Shown here: positions 49,580-58,295 of the stretch, piece after piece
Position numbering within the stretch: position 1 is the stretch's first letter
How the letters are laid out: every line of letters starts with the position of its first letter
Assembly (NCBI GenBank): GCA_903908265.1
Contig: CAIVRI010000005.1
Location: 18,000-81,999, forward strand
Length of the DNA: 64,000 bases
Source: an uncultured Pseudomonadota bacterium
GTDB taxonomy: Bacteria > Pseudomonadota > Gammaproteobacteria > Steroidobacterales > Steroidobacteraceae
Direction of reading: 5' to 3'
The notes under the pieces: generated by a model
Told to the model about the DNA's origin: nothing
Seen by the model: only the letters and a program-made list of their open reading frames with translations
The model's database searches: none
Program-made: the position numbers and the translations under genes

Positions 49580-50070
49580 AGATCATCCCCGATCCTGTCG
49601 GTCCAGGACAGGAAAGCGTCTGGTCCTACCCGCGGCCGGCGGTGGCTGCGCCAAGCCATCGCCGGCTCAAGATCGTACATCGCGATGTGGTCATTGCCGA
49701 CACACGCAGAGGCATACGCACGTTAGAAACCAGTCATCCGCCCACCTACTACTTTCCACCGGCTGATATCTTTCCCTCGATCTTACGTCCGTCGCACCGG
49801 CGCTCTTTCTGCGAATGGAAGGGGGAAGCGATCTATTTCGATGTCGTCCTGGGCAACGAAACCCTGCGCGATGTGGCCTGGAGCTATCCTGATCCGAACC
49901 CGGCCTTCCGATCCTTGCGCGATCATGTGGCTTTTTACCCAGGGCCTTTCGACGGCTGCTTCGTCGATGACGAGCGAGTGACGCCGCAACCGGGCAACTT
50001 TTATGGCGGGTGGATCTCTGCGGATCTCGCCGGCCCTTTCAAGGGAGCGGCGGGTACCGAGTTCTGGTGA
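49576..50070 (+). CDS. DUF427 protein
   Basis: A 164-residue DUF427 protein. Characteristic segments are VVIADTRRGIRTLETSHPPTYYFPPADI (about residues 37-64), SFCEWKGEAIYFDVV, VAWSYPDPNPAF and FYPGPFDGCFVDDERV, which form the Trp/Tyr-rich beta fold. The function is unknown. It is a common neighbour of photolyase and CIA30 genes. Its start overlaps the CIA30 stop. Confidence 0.9.
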   Translation: MKIIPDPVGPGQESVWSYPRPAVAAPSHRRLKIVHRDVVIADTRRGIRTLETSHPPTYYFPPADIFPSILRPSHRRSFCEWKGEAIYFDVVLGNETLRDVAWSYPDPNPAFRSLRDHVAFYPGPFDGCFVDDERVTPQPGNFYGGWISADLAGPFKGAAGTEFW

Positions 50071-50128
50071 CGTGCTGGTCGTTGGCAAGAGGGCGATGCC
50101 GCGATGCCGCGATATCATCGACACCCCG

Positions 50129-50263
50129 TTATGCTTGAAGCGATGCCAGCGAATTCAGACGCCGAACTGCGAGATTCAGCGCAGTGCCGAAGCTAACCCA
50201 CCCAAGGTAGGGGACCAAAGGCAAGGCAGCGGCTACGTGGATCGGGTAGAAGAGTAAGCTGGT
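50129..50263 (-). pseudogene. tspO: Remnant of tspO (C-terminal end)
   Basis: The minus strand reads LLFYPIHVAAALPLVPYLGW followed by VSFGTALNLAVRRLNS, which matches the last two helices of TspO/MBR (tryptophan-rich sensory protein), including the PYLxWVSFxxxLN motif. The first three helices are missing and the join is to a toxin-like fragment. TspO binds porphyrins and often occurs with photolyase and carotenoid genes. Confidence 0.75.
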
Positions 50264-50345
50264 AGTGATGATCGGCGAGCACTTCGAGCACTTGCTGAGT
50301 GAAACTCGGAGTGTCGATGAAGATAAGGCCTTGCGCATAGGTCAA
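50255..50345 (-). pseudogene. N-terminal remnant of a RelE/HigB2-type toxin
   Basis: From a TTG at 50345 the minus strand reads TYAQGLIFIDTPSFTQQVLE then VLADHHYQL, resembling the start of HigB2/RelE-type toxins (IFIETPxFTxQVxxLLSDDEY). The frame then passes into the TspO remnant in a different frame, so the toxin is truncated. It lies 80 bp inside repeat E, the same relative place as the intact TA operons next to repeats B, C and D. Confidence 0.55.
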
Positions 50346-50424
50346 TGACGTTTATACCGGCGAATAAATGAAGGGGTGCGCTTGTAAAGTGAGTGCTCGG
50401 CACCGACGCTTGCTGAACATGCGG

Positions 50425-50461
50425 CCATGTAGCGACATGACAAAGTCAGCCGCCGCTACCA
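50425..50461 (+). repeat. tRNA-fMet 3'-end repeat, copy E (no terminator)
   Basis: ATGTAGCGACATGACAAAG, TCAG, CCGCCGCTACCA: the same arm and tRNA end as copies B-D with two or three changes, but followed by unrelated sequence (TTTTCACCCAC) without the trailer stem and terminator. This suits the right-hand junction of the array with older flanking DNA. Confidence 0.7.
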
Positions 50462-50515
50462 TTTTCACCCACTACCTTAGATCGTCGGTCACGGCCAGCG
50501 GCAGGCGCGAATCGC

Positions 50516-50662
50516 AGGCGGCGACCTATACAGCCCGACGATATCCTCGAGCTTCTCGACGAAATTCAGGTCGCGCGACACCTTGAACCCGCGCACCAGA
50601 TGCGGCTTGAGCCCATGGGCGCGCCAATGCCGCGAGACGCTCGCCGCACTGACCCCAAGCCG
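50516..50662 (-). pseudogene. IS630-family transposase remnant
   Basis: The minus strand contains RLGVSAASVSRHWRAHGLKP followed by HLVRGFKVSRD and LNFVEKLEDIVGLYRSPP, which matches the helix-turn-helix end and the FVEKVRDIVGLYLNPP-type signature of IS630 transposases. Reading frame is lost on both sides, and no terminal repeats are evident. The DDE catalytic part is missing. Confidence 0.75.
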
Positions 50663-50766
50663 CCGCCTGTGGTCTGTTGGGAGTGGGTTCCCATGCAGCA
50701 CCCGCCGACAATGTGGGGATTGGCGGCCCGTCTATCTCGGACCGCGCCCTACGGGGCCGGGTGCGC

Positions 50767-52299
50767 CTAAGAGCGCCGGTTTGGACGCGAAAGTACGGCT
50801 GCTCTTTCCGCCAAACTTTTCGAAGCGCGCGGGCTTTGGGTAAGGTGCGCATGGGGTTGGTTGCTTGCGCCATCACCGTTGATGAGGTCTACCAGCTCGT
50901 CAACGACAAATTTCATATGCTCCGCTTGCCTGGTCATGGAGATTGCGGCTGCCGCCGACTCTTCGGCGTTCGCAGCATTGTTTTGTACCACTTTGTCGAG
51001 CTCGGAGATCGCTATGTTGATGTGATCGATTCCTTTTGCTTGTTCACCAGAGGCGTTGGCGATTTCGCCGACGAGGGCGGCTACCTTGGCAGCGCTTGCG
51101 GCTACGGCCATTAAGGATTCATTTGCTTGCGCAACGATTCCAGCACCATCGGCGACGGTCTTTGCTGTGCCATCGATTAGTTCAGCTGTGGTTTTTGCGG
51201 CGCTAGCGGCGCGCATCGCGAGATTGCGCACTTCATCGGCAACAACGGCGAATCCGGCGCCGGCTTCACCCGCCTGCGCGGCTTCTACGGCAGCATTCAG
51301 GGCCAGCAGTTTCGTCTGAAACGCGATCTCGTCGATCGTTTTTAATATTTTAGCAGTGTCTACGCTGGCTTCCGAGATCTGACTCATGGACGATACCAGC
51401 GCGTGCATGGCAGCATTAGATTTTTCCACAACGCTATTGGTTTCCAGGGTCAGGGCATGAGCTTGGCCGGCATTGGCGGCGTTCAGTTTAGTCATCGTCG
51501 ACATTTCTTCGAGCGCCGATGAAGTCTCCTCGATCGCGGCGGCCTGTTGGTTTGCGCCGCCAGCAAGGGATTGGCTAGAGGATGACATTTGGCTCGAGGC
51601 GACTGCGACCTGATCCGAGCTTCGGTTGATATTCTTGATAATGCGGTCAAGGGGTCGCGTGATGCTGCGAGTAAGAAATAGACCAAGTACTGCAGAAATT
51701 ATTACAGATGCGATGATCAAGAGCAGAAGAATGCGTCGAATCGAAAGGTAACTCGCGCGGCTAGCATCATTTGAACGCTTGGCTAGTTCCTCGTTTAGGT
51801 CAACGATTTTTGATAGTTGGTCATCGACGACCTGAAATGATTTAGCCGCCTCGGCTCGCATCGTAGCCAAGGCTTCCTGATTCTTGCCTTCATAAGAGAA
51901 GGCCATCACTTTTTTTGCTGCGGCGATATAAAAAGGCCATTGCTCGTCAATTTGGCGCAATAGATTTTTTTCGGGTTCCGTTAATTCCGTCTTGCGATAG
52001 GTTTCTAGTAGCGCCTTCATTTGTGCTTCATGATCATTCATTCGGCGTGCGATTTGATCCATCCCGGATTTTTGCCCTTCAATGACATAGTCATAAAGAT
52101 CTCGGTTGTGATAGATCGCCTGCATGTTGGCGTTGGCTACGTCTTTGATAGGCAGCAGGTTGTTGTCGTACAGGTCTTCGATCGTGGCGTTAAGGGTGCC
52201 GATATTCGAAATTCCGGTAACGCCGACGAGTAGGGTGATCAACGAGGTTGCCAAGAACCCACTGATCAATTTCGTACTGAGATTCATCTGCTTAAACAA
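50767..52299 (-). CDS. Methyl-accepting chemotaxis protein
   Basis: A 510-residue chemoreceptor: transmembrane helix 1 (about residues 12-31), a periplasmic four-helix-bundle ligand domain (about 34-188), transmembrane helix 2 (about 190-210), HAMP (about 212-265) and the signalling coiled coil with the conserved hairpin tip around DEIAFQTKLLALNAAVEAA, followed by GEAGAGFAVVADEVRNLA. There is no CheR-binding pentapeptide at the C-terminus. I prefer the TTG at 52299 because AGAGGAC lies 8 nt upstream; an ATG at 52287 has a poor site. The ligand is unknown. Confidence 0.93.
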   Translation of the reverse strand: MFKQMNLSTKLISGFLATSLITLLVGVTGISNIGTLNATIEDLYDNNLLPIKDVANANMQAIYHNRDLYDYVIEGQKSGMDQIARRMNDHEAQMKALLETYRKTELTEPEKNLLRQIDEQWPFYIAAAKKVMAFSYEGKNQEALATMRAEAAKSFQVVDDQLSKIVDLNEELAKRSNDASRASYLSIRRILLLLIIASVIISAVLGLFLTRSITRPLDRIIKNINRSSDQVAVASSQMSSSSQSLAGGANQQAAAIEETSSALEEMSTMTKLNAANAGQAHALTLETNSVVEKSNAAMHALVSSMSQISEASVDTAKILKTIDEIAFQTKLLALNAAVEAAQAGEAGAGFAVVADEVRNLAMRAASAAKTTAELIDGTAKTVADGAGIVAQANESLMAVAASAAKVAALVGEIANASGEQAKGIDHINIAISELDKVVQNNAANAEESAAAAISMTRQAEHMKFVVDELVDLINGDGASNQPHAHLTQSPRASKSLAERAAVLSRPNRRS

Positions 52300-52815
52300 T
52301 TTGCCGTCCTCTTGCCTTGATCTAGTCAGGTTTTCTCGCCGGTGCTCCGGTATGCCAGCCCCAGCGACACCGCCGTGGAGCGATTGCGGTGGCTCCAGAG
52401 CGGGGATCTGGTGATCCGTGCCTGGTGCTATGTCGCCGCCGCTCGGTCGATGCGATCACCGCTCGGGTCCGACCTCGCCGTTGCGGCTGACTGATAGTGC
52501 CGCAGTTGCTCGACCAGTGGCCTAACCAAGACGGTCTGCATGTGCGTTGCCGTTGATGCGTGCCCGTCGGGGTGTGCGGCCTGCTGTTGACTTGCGGGTA
52601 GCGCACCCAGGGCGGGCGGGGTCAAGATATCGTAGGGAGCGCTGTTCGGCTAGGGGTTCAGTACCCTATATAACAAGGTCTGGTGGCTAAGGCCCCCCGG
52701 AGTGGGGAGAGCGCCCAGGACCGGCGGCTGGCGAGGGCAACGGCGGCGGGCCGCCTTAATCCGGATTAGGGCGTTGCGCGGGGCGGGGCGCTCCAGAATC
52801 GGATCGGATTCCCGT
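52300..52815. other. Intergenic region upstream of the chemoreceptor
   Basis: About 515 bp without a supported gene. A small minus-strand frame (52428-52625, 65 codons, TTG start) has a protein-like, Ala/Gln-rich composition but no recognised family. A TATATA stretch near 52672 could be part of a promoter. The region is otherwise GC-rich. Confidence 0.35.
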
Positions 52816-53247
52816 ATGCTTAAATCCATGGTGACCTCCCAGAATCTAGCAACCTTGCAGCGTTGGATTGCGATGGCCGACACGGGCTTTGCGGGCGATT
52901 TTCTCGAGGTGTTTACCATCGACTATGCCGGTCATATTGCCGGACGGGTCCACCTCGACCTAGAAGGTCTCCGGCAGACGGAATTGGGTTTTGCTCTGGC
53001 GTTTACGGAAACAGTCCGCACGGTGCATGAACTGTTGGCTTTTGAAGATCGGGCCTTGATGCGCATCACCACGGCGGCGCGGCACACCGGCACATTTCGG
53101 GGTATTGCCGCCATGGGGCGACCGATCTGTTTTACGGCGCTAGTGCTCTATCGCTTTCGCGACGGGCGTATTTGTGAGTCTTGGACCGAATTGGATTTGG
53201 CGGGTCTATTGGCGCAATTGACCGTAGCGGACGATTCCAAAACGTAG
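52816..53247 (+). CDS. SnoaL/NTF2-like protein
   Basis: A 143-residue single-domain protein of the SnoaL-like ester-cyclase/NTF2 fold. It has the typical pattern FLEVFTIDYAGHIAGRVHLDLEGLRQ (about residues 31-56), a middle VHELLAFEDRALMRITTAARHTG and the final FTALVLYRFRDGRICESWTELDLAGLLAQL. The substrate is unknown. Starts at ATG 52816 or 52828 are both possible, and neither has a strong ribosome site. Confidence 0.8.
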   Translation: MLKSMVTSQNLATLQRWIAMADTGFAGDFLEVFTIDYAGHIAGRVHLDLEGLRQTELGFALAFTETVRTVHELLAFEDRALMRITTAARHTGTFRGIAAMGRPICFTALVLYRFRDGRICESWTELDLAGLLAQLTVADDSKT

Positions 53248-53355
53248 TTTATAGCGGGGTATGGGTATCCCAGCGCTGGCCGCAAGAGGCAGGTCGATGG
53301 CCGCGACAACGGGTGGGCTCCTGATGTGCACTCCAGTGGGCGCTGGCGGAGCCGG

Positions 53356-54021
53356 TTATGGAGTCCGGTGCGATCCGGCGGGGGGGTCCGCGAGGGGAAT
53401 CAAGATTTCATTGCGGCGTAGAAAGGGCAACTGCCAAGGAGGGTCATAACGGGCCAGTTCCGCCTCGCCGCGTGCGGTGAGGTCGCGTTTTGCCAGCCAG
53501 GCGCGTAGTGCGGCGGTGCGCTCGGCTACTTTGGTTTCCCCGCACCAACCGGAGAAACGTACTACTGCGTAGGTGGCGCCGGCTACTTCGCGCAAGTGGA
53601 CTGCAGGATCCAGCGGCGTTGGCAGGGTTGCCAGCGTATACGCCGCTGGCATCACAAATTGCAGGCGATAGCCCCCCGTTTCGGCACGGGTGGTGACCGG
53701 GGCAGTCATCGCGATCGTCTGTGCGTTCGCGACAATCACCGGTGCGGTCATTGCGATGGCGGCGCTCTGTCCTTCGTTACTTCGGTTCCGTCCGAAGATA
53801 TAGCCGGCGACGCGGCGGAACCCCGTGCTGGACGCGGTCGCCAGCGTGCCTTCGACGAGCGTTTCGGCGACGATGCGGGGTCCGTAGGTACGCACCTCGA
53901 AGTCACGCTCGTGGCTGAGCACCTTGAAAGCGGGTTCCTCAATGGCCATGGCGGCACCAGCGGCCAGGAGCAAACAGAGCCCGAGCCCTGTGCGCGCGAC
54001 ACGAGTCAGGCGGGTGATCAC
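53356..54021 (-). CDS. Exported SOUL-family haem-binding protein
   Basis: A 221-residue protein with a signal peptide (residues 1-26, ending AAGAAMA). The SOUL domain follows: EEPAFKVLSHERDFEVRTYGPRIVAET (about 27-53), GFRRVAGYIFGRN, two copies of IAMTAPV (about 90-108) and FVMPAAYTLATLPTPLDPAV. The C-terminal YAVVRFSGWCGE is also typical. SOUL proteins bind haem; the bacterial role is not settled. There is no clear operon partner. Confidence 0.9.
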   Translation of the reverse strand: MITRLTRVARTGLGLCLLLAAGAAMAIEEPAFKVLSHERDFEVRTYGPRIVAETLVEGTLATASSTGFRRVAGYIFGRNRSNEGQSAAIAMTAPVIVANAQTIAMTAPVTTRAETGGYRLQFVMPAAYTLATLPTPLDPAVHLREVAGATYAVVRFSGWCGETKVAERTAALRAWLAKRDLTARGEAELARYDPPWQLPFLRRNEILIPLADPPAGSHRTP

Positions 54022-54215
54022 AAAGGGTCTCCGTCATGTCAAAGCAGGGTTGCTAGTGTTTGGGATGCAATCGGCATAGCGCGCATCATCTCAGATTTTA
54101 TTTAGGGCGTCGTGTCTGTAGCGGGCGCTCGCCGTAACCCGGTGTGGGCCACAAACCGTGGCCACGGGCTTGCAGCCTGTACACTAGACCACTAGCCATT
54201 GCTGAGGACCTGCCT

Positions 54216-56306
54216 ATGCGTCACCTCTATTATCGGACTGTGCTGTTGCTGTGCGCAGTGTCCATGGCCGCGCACGCATCGACCCAGTCAACGACCAACC
54301 AATTGCTAGTGCCGCCGGCAGATGCCCGTCACTTTGTGATTCAGTCGAGTGCCGGTGCGCATGGTGAGAGTTGGTTATGGCGTACTGCGGAGGGCGGCTG
54401 GGCGGGCCGGGAGAGTCTGAATCTGCGTGGGATGGTCAGCGAACTTGACCTCGATGGGCAGAACGACGCGGGCGGGTTGCCGCGCCGGGTCACGATTCAT
54501 GGTGTCACGCCCAGTGGGGACGCCACGGAAGTGTTCGCACGTACGGGTGATCAGTCGCATTGGCAGAGTCCCACGGACGAAGGGCGGGTCGAGCATGCGG
54601 ATGCACGGTTCTACTCACCACTGGGTGGTCCGGCCGCTGCAACCACCGCGTGGTTCATGGAAACCTTGCTGCAACAACCGCAGCATCACTTGCATTTATT
54701 GCCCAGTGGAGAGGCCACCGCCGAGCCGCTGGTCAGTGTCGTCGTGGGCAGTGGCGCTACGGTGCAGACGGTGACGGCATGGGCCGTCTCCGGCATCAGT
54801 GCGCAGCCGCTGCCGGTGTGGATGGATGCGCAGGGTCACTTCTTCGGTATCACGCAAGGACTTGCTTGGTTGCCGGATGCGTATGGCGCGGATCGGGCCC
54901 GTTTGGAAGAGAGTCAAGCCAAAGCGCTGTCCGCGCGGATGCCGGCGTTGGCCAAGGCCCTCGTGACCCAACCCACGACACCCGTGGCGTTCACGCATGT
55001 GCAGACCTTTGATGCGGATGATCGACTATTTCTGATCGACCAGACGGTGGTGGTGAACGAGGGTCGGATTGTTGCTGCAGGTCCTAGTTCGAAGGTGCGT
55101 GTGCCGGCACAGGCGCAGGTGATTGATGGCCGCGGCAAAACACTGCTGCCGGGTCTGTGGGACATGCACCTGCATGTGGGTGATGACTACACTGGTCTTT
55201 CCGAACTGTCGATCGGCGTCACGTCCGTGCGTGATCCGGGCAATGACGATGCTCGTACGGTGGAGCGGCGCGAACGGGCAGCGCGTGGTGAATTGCTGTT
55301 TCCCAATGTGTATCCCTCGTCACTGATCGATGGGCGTGGCCCGTATACGGCGCAGGTCGCTAACGTGGCGACCAGCGAAGCCTCCGCACTACAGCTCGTG
55401 CGGGAGGCCAAAACCAAAGGTTTTTATGGGGTGAAGTTCTATGGCACTTTCGATGCCTCCTGGTTGATACCCTCGATCGCTGAGGCCCATCGGCTGGGTC
55501 TGCATGTGCATGGTCACGTGCCTGCCGGCATTCGGCCACTAGAGGCGATCAACGCCGGCTACGATGAAATCACGCACATCAATTGGATCGTAATGCAGGG
55601 TGTGCCGGCCAGTGTGTTGGCTCAGGACAATGGCATCGCGCGTTTCGAGGCCCCCGGACGGTATGCAAAAGATTTTGATCTCGATGCCGGGCCTATGCAG
55701 GAGATCGTCGCCCGTATGGCCGAAAGACATATTTACTCCGATCCAACGATGGTCGCGTTTGAAAGCACTTACCTGCCGGAGAACGGGGAGCTATCACCCA
55801 GTTACGCGGCCTTCGTCGGCACGATGCCGGCAGGGACGGAGCGCACCTTCCGAACTGGCGGATTTGCGGTGCCGCCCGATCTGACGCGGGCAGACTATCG
55901 GCGTAGCTGGGCTAAGATGGTAGCGCTCTTGGGTCGCATGCACCGGGCGGGTGTGCCCATTGTGGCGGGCACCGATGGCAGCGGCATTGAGCTCGTGCAT
56001 GAACTGGAGATCTATCAGCAGGCCGGGTTTTCCGCGGCCGAAGCGCTCGCGGCGGCGACCATCGTGCCGGCCCAGTTGTTGGGAGTGGATCGTATAACGG
56101 GGTCCATCGTTGAGGGTAAGGTGGCCGATCTGGTGTTGGTGGAAGGGGATCCCTCCCAGCGTCTGTCGGACTTGCGGCAGACGCGCCTCGTGCTGTTGGC
56201 AGGACGCTTGATGGATGCCGATGCCTTGCGCAAGGCGGCGGGGTTTAATGGTCGACCGGCGCCAACGACAGCGGCTCTGCCTGAGAAAGCGGCAACGTCG
56301 CACTGA
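54216..56306 (+). CDS. Exported amidohydrolase-family protein
   Basis: A 696-residue protein with a signal peptide (MRHLYYRTVLLLCAVSMAAHA). An N-terminal accessory region (about 25-270) is followed by an amidohydrolase TIM barrel (about 280-670). The metal motif is WDMHLHVGDD, with GVTSVRDPGND, the likely bridging Lys in YGVKFYG, the His in LHVHGHVP and EITHINWI, and the catalytic Asp in VAGTDGSG. The C-terminal strand VADLVLVEGDP is typical of imidazolone-propionase-like enzymes. The substrate is unknown. A TGAGGA ribosome site supports ATG 54216. Confidence 0.88.
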   Translation: MRHLYYRTVLLLCAVSMAAHASTQSTTNQLLVPPADARHFVIQSSAGAHGESWLWRTAEGGWAGRESLNLRGMVSELDLDGQNDAGGLPRRVTIHGVTPSGDATEVFARTGDQSHWQSPTDEGRVEHADARFYSPLGGPAAATTAWFMETLLQQPQHHLHLLPSGEATAEPLVSVVVGSGATVQTVTAWAVSGISAQPLPVWMDAQGHFFGITQGLAWLPDAYGADRARLEESQAKALSARMPALAKALVTQPTTPVAFTHVQTFDADDRLFLIDQTVVVNEGRIVAAGPSSKVRVPAQAQVIDGRGKTLLPGLWDMHLHVGDDYTGLSELSIGVTSVRDPGNDDARTVERRERAARGELLFPNVYPSSLIDGRGPYTAQVANVATSEASALQLVREAKTKGFYGVKFYGTFDASWLIPSIAEAHRLGLHVHGHVPAGIRPLEAINAGYDEITHINWIVMQGVPASVLAQDNGIARFEAPGRYAKDFDLDAGPMQEIVARMAERHIYSDPTMVAFESTYLPENGELSPSYAAFVGTMPAGTERTFRTGGFAVPPDLTRADYRRSWAKMVALLGRMHRAGVPIVAGTDGSGIELVHELEIYQQAGFSAAEALAAATIVPAQLLGVDRITGSIVEGKVADLVLVEGDPSQRLSDLRQTRLVLLAGRLMDADALRKAAGFNGRPAPTTAALPEKAATSH

Positions 56307-56371
56307 CTGGGTCGCGAGTCGTTTGTGCTGGCGCGCGCTTTAGCGCGACGGAGTCAATCGCTGTAGCGCCT

Positions 56372-57040
56372 TCAGCCTAGCGTCAGCAATATTTCCGCGT
56401 CACCCGATTGCAGGGCATAGCGGGCGCCCAAAATGCGCACATCCCCGCAGTCGACACGGTGTGCGATTGAACGACTGCCTTCGGTCAGGCGATGCACCGA
56501 ACGGCGGATGTTCTCGTCGACTGCGTTGTCTAGTAAGACACCGGGTAGGCTGCGGGCGCGTTCCACGGCTGGGGCGATCTGGCGCACCAAGTAGCCAATA
56601 GGGCCCTCGAGATCGGCATTTTCTGTTGCAGCTTTGACGGCTCCGCATTGTTCGTGACCGAGCACGACGACCAGTCGGACGCCCAAGTGTTCCACTGCAT
56701 ATTCGATGCTAGCCAATTCGCCATCGCCAACGATGTTGCCAGCAACCCGAACGACGAACAGGTCCCCCTGTCGTTGGTCAAAGATGAGTTCCGGTGACAC
56801 TCTCGAATCGGCGCAACCCAAGATGGCAGCAAAGGGGTACTGGCCTTGTGCGTGGGCATTGCGATCCGAGGCTTCTACTGGCGTCACCACGGTTTCATTG
56901 CGCAGGTAGCGCCAGTGGCCCTCCAGCAAGCGAAATAACGCCTCCTCCTTGTCCAGTCTCTGGGCGGGGGTTGCACTCAGGGGCAGTGCCGGGTACCCAG
57001 GCGCGGTCGTGTCAGCTCGGTCTGTGGCGGGTGGTCGCAT
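56372..57040 (-). CDS. Beta-class carbonic anhydrase
   Basis: A 222-residue beta-carbonic anhydrase that interconverts CO2 and bicarbonate. The zinc and catalytic residues are in AAILGCADSRVSPELIFDQ (Cys and Asp-Arg dyad, about residues 73-91) and VLGHEQCGAVKA (His and Cys, about 126-137). VVRVAGNIV is the third signature. There is no signal peptide, so it should be cytoplasmic. It is convergent with the amidohydrolase; a small CGCGCT/AGCGCG hairpin lies in the gap. Confidence 0.94.
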   Translation of the reverse strand: MRPPATDRADTTAPGYPALPLSATPAQRLDKEEALFRLLEGHWRYLRNETVVTPVEASDRNAHAQGQYPFAAILGCADSRVSPELIFDQRQGDLFVVRVAGNIVGDGELASIEYAVEHLGVRLVVVLGHEQCGAVKAATENADLEGPIGYLVRQIAPAVERARSLPGVLLDNAVDENIRRSVHRLTEGSRSIAHRVDCGDVRILGARYALQSGDAEILLTLG

Positions 57041-57281
57041 TGGGAAGGGCTGCTATTTGGTGGCACAAGCGATCATCAGCCAACGCGTTGGCCGCTGCAT
57101 CCGATGGTAACAGTGCCATCGCGCATTAGGCACGAGGACGTTCCGCTCAATGCTTCAGGGTCCGCGCCAGCGCCGTGCGGCGCGGGTGGGCGATCCGCGT
57201 CGACCGCTCGCGGGTTTCGGTCACGGCATATAGCTACCGGCGAAGACCCGTTAGACTGCAGTGATATCGTGGAGACATTGC

Positions 57282-58295
57282 ATGGCTCGGCACACAGTTT
57301 ATGCGGTTTTTGGCGGGATTCTGGCAGCCTTGCTGGTCACAACGAGCGGGCAGGCTGGCACACCTGCCGTGTCGGCGCATCGCCGCCATCCGCTGCTGCA
57401 GATGCCGATTGCGGCGCGCGTCGTGGTGCCTAAGGGCCCGGCATGGCTGGAGACGGGTTTTGGCAGCGTCTGGGTTGCGAAAATCCTGAGCAAGGAAGTG
57501 CTGCGGATTGATCCGGTTTCCAATCAGGTCATCGCCCACATCCCGGTGGGCACTGAGCCGGAGCTGGGTATGGGCATGGGGTTTGGATCCGTCTGGGTCC
57601 CGGATATCCAGGACCATACGATTACCCAGATCGATCCGCTCACCAACACCGTCCGTCGCGTGATTCCTGTGGATTTGGCTCCCTATGCGGAAGGCTCGAT
57701 CGGGGTGGGTGAGGGTTCTCTATGGGCGATCACCAGCAGTCGGGACACGGATGCGGCCACGCTGACCCGCCTTGATCCCGAGAGTGGTGCGGTGATTGCC
57801 CGTATCCCGGTGCACCCGAAGTCGCATGGGGTGCTCGTCGCCTTCGGCGCCGTCTGGGTCACCAGCACCGGCAGTAGCCTGCTGACGCGTATTGATCCGA
57901 AGACCAATACGGTGGCGGCGGAGATTCCGGTGCCCCGGCAGCCGCTGTTTCTGGCGGGGGGTGAAGGCAGTGTGTGGGTCTTGAGTCAGGGCGAGGGATC
58001 ACTGGCCCGGATCGATCCGGCAACCAATCGCGTCGTTGCGAATCTCCCCCTCGGCGTCTCCGGGGAGGGGGGAGACCTGTCGATTAATGCAGGTTATGTG
58101 TGGGTGTCGGCTGAAGGCACCCCACTCACGCAGATCGATCCGGCCACCAATCAGGTGCTCGGTCAGTACTACGGTGGTCAGCACCTCGACACCATGCGGG
58201 TAGGCTTCGGCGCCGTCTGGCTGGTCGATGAACTGCATGGGCAGATCTGGCGCGTGCCCGTCGCAAAATTGCGCAGAGCCCGGCGCCCGCGTTAG
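57282..58295 (+). CDS. Exported beta-propeller (YVTN/Vgb-like) protein
   Basis: A 337-residue protein with a signal peptide (MARHTVYAVFGGILAALLVT). It contains about six blade repeats, each pairing FGSVWV-type strands with RIDPxTNxVxAxIPV-type strands (for example RIDPVSNQVIAHIPV, RIDPKTNTVAAEIPV and QIDPATNQVLGQYY). It is probably a periplasmic binding or scaffold protein; no catalytic motif is recognised. The start at ATG 57282 has GTGGAG upstream. It converges with the NCS1 permease, overlapping it by 4 nt. Confidence 0.85.
   Translation: MARHTVYAVFGGILAALLVTTSGQAGTPAVSAHRRHPLLQMPIAARVVVPKGPAWLETGFGSVWVAKILSKEVLRIDPVSNQVIAHIPVGTEPELGMGMGFGSVWVPDIQDHTITQIDPLTNTVRRVIPVDLAPYAEGSIGVGEGSLWAITSSRDTDAATLTRLDPESGAVIARIPVHPKSHGVLVAFGAVWVTSTGSSLLTRIDPKTNTVAAEIPVPRQPLFLAGGEGSVWVLSQGEGSLARIDPATNRVVANLPLGVSGEGGDLSINAGYVWVSAEGTPLTQIDPATNQVLGQYYGGQHLDTMRVGFGAVWLVDELHGQIWRVPVAKLRRARRPR

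Noticed and set aside
33244..50461. CRISPR array
   Set aside because: The copies are about 1, 1.3 and 15 kb apart with genes between them, not short regular spacers.
52640..52700. Riboswitch-like sequence upstream of the chemoreceptor
   Set aside because: The AT-rich GGTTCAGTACCC segment does not build a recognisable riboswitch core such as GEMM.
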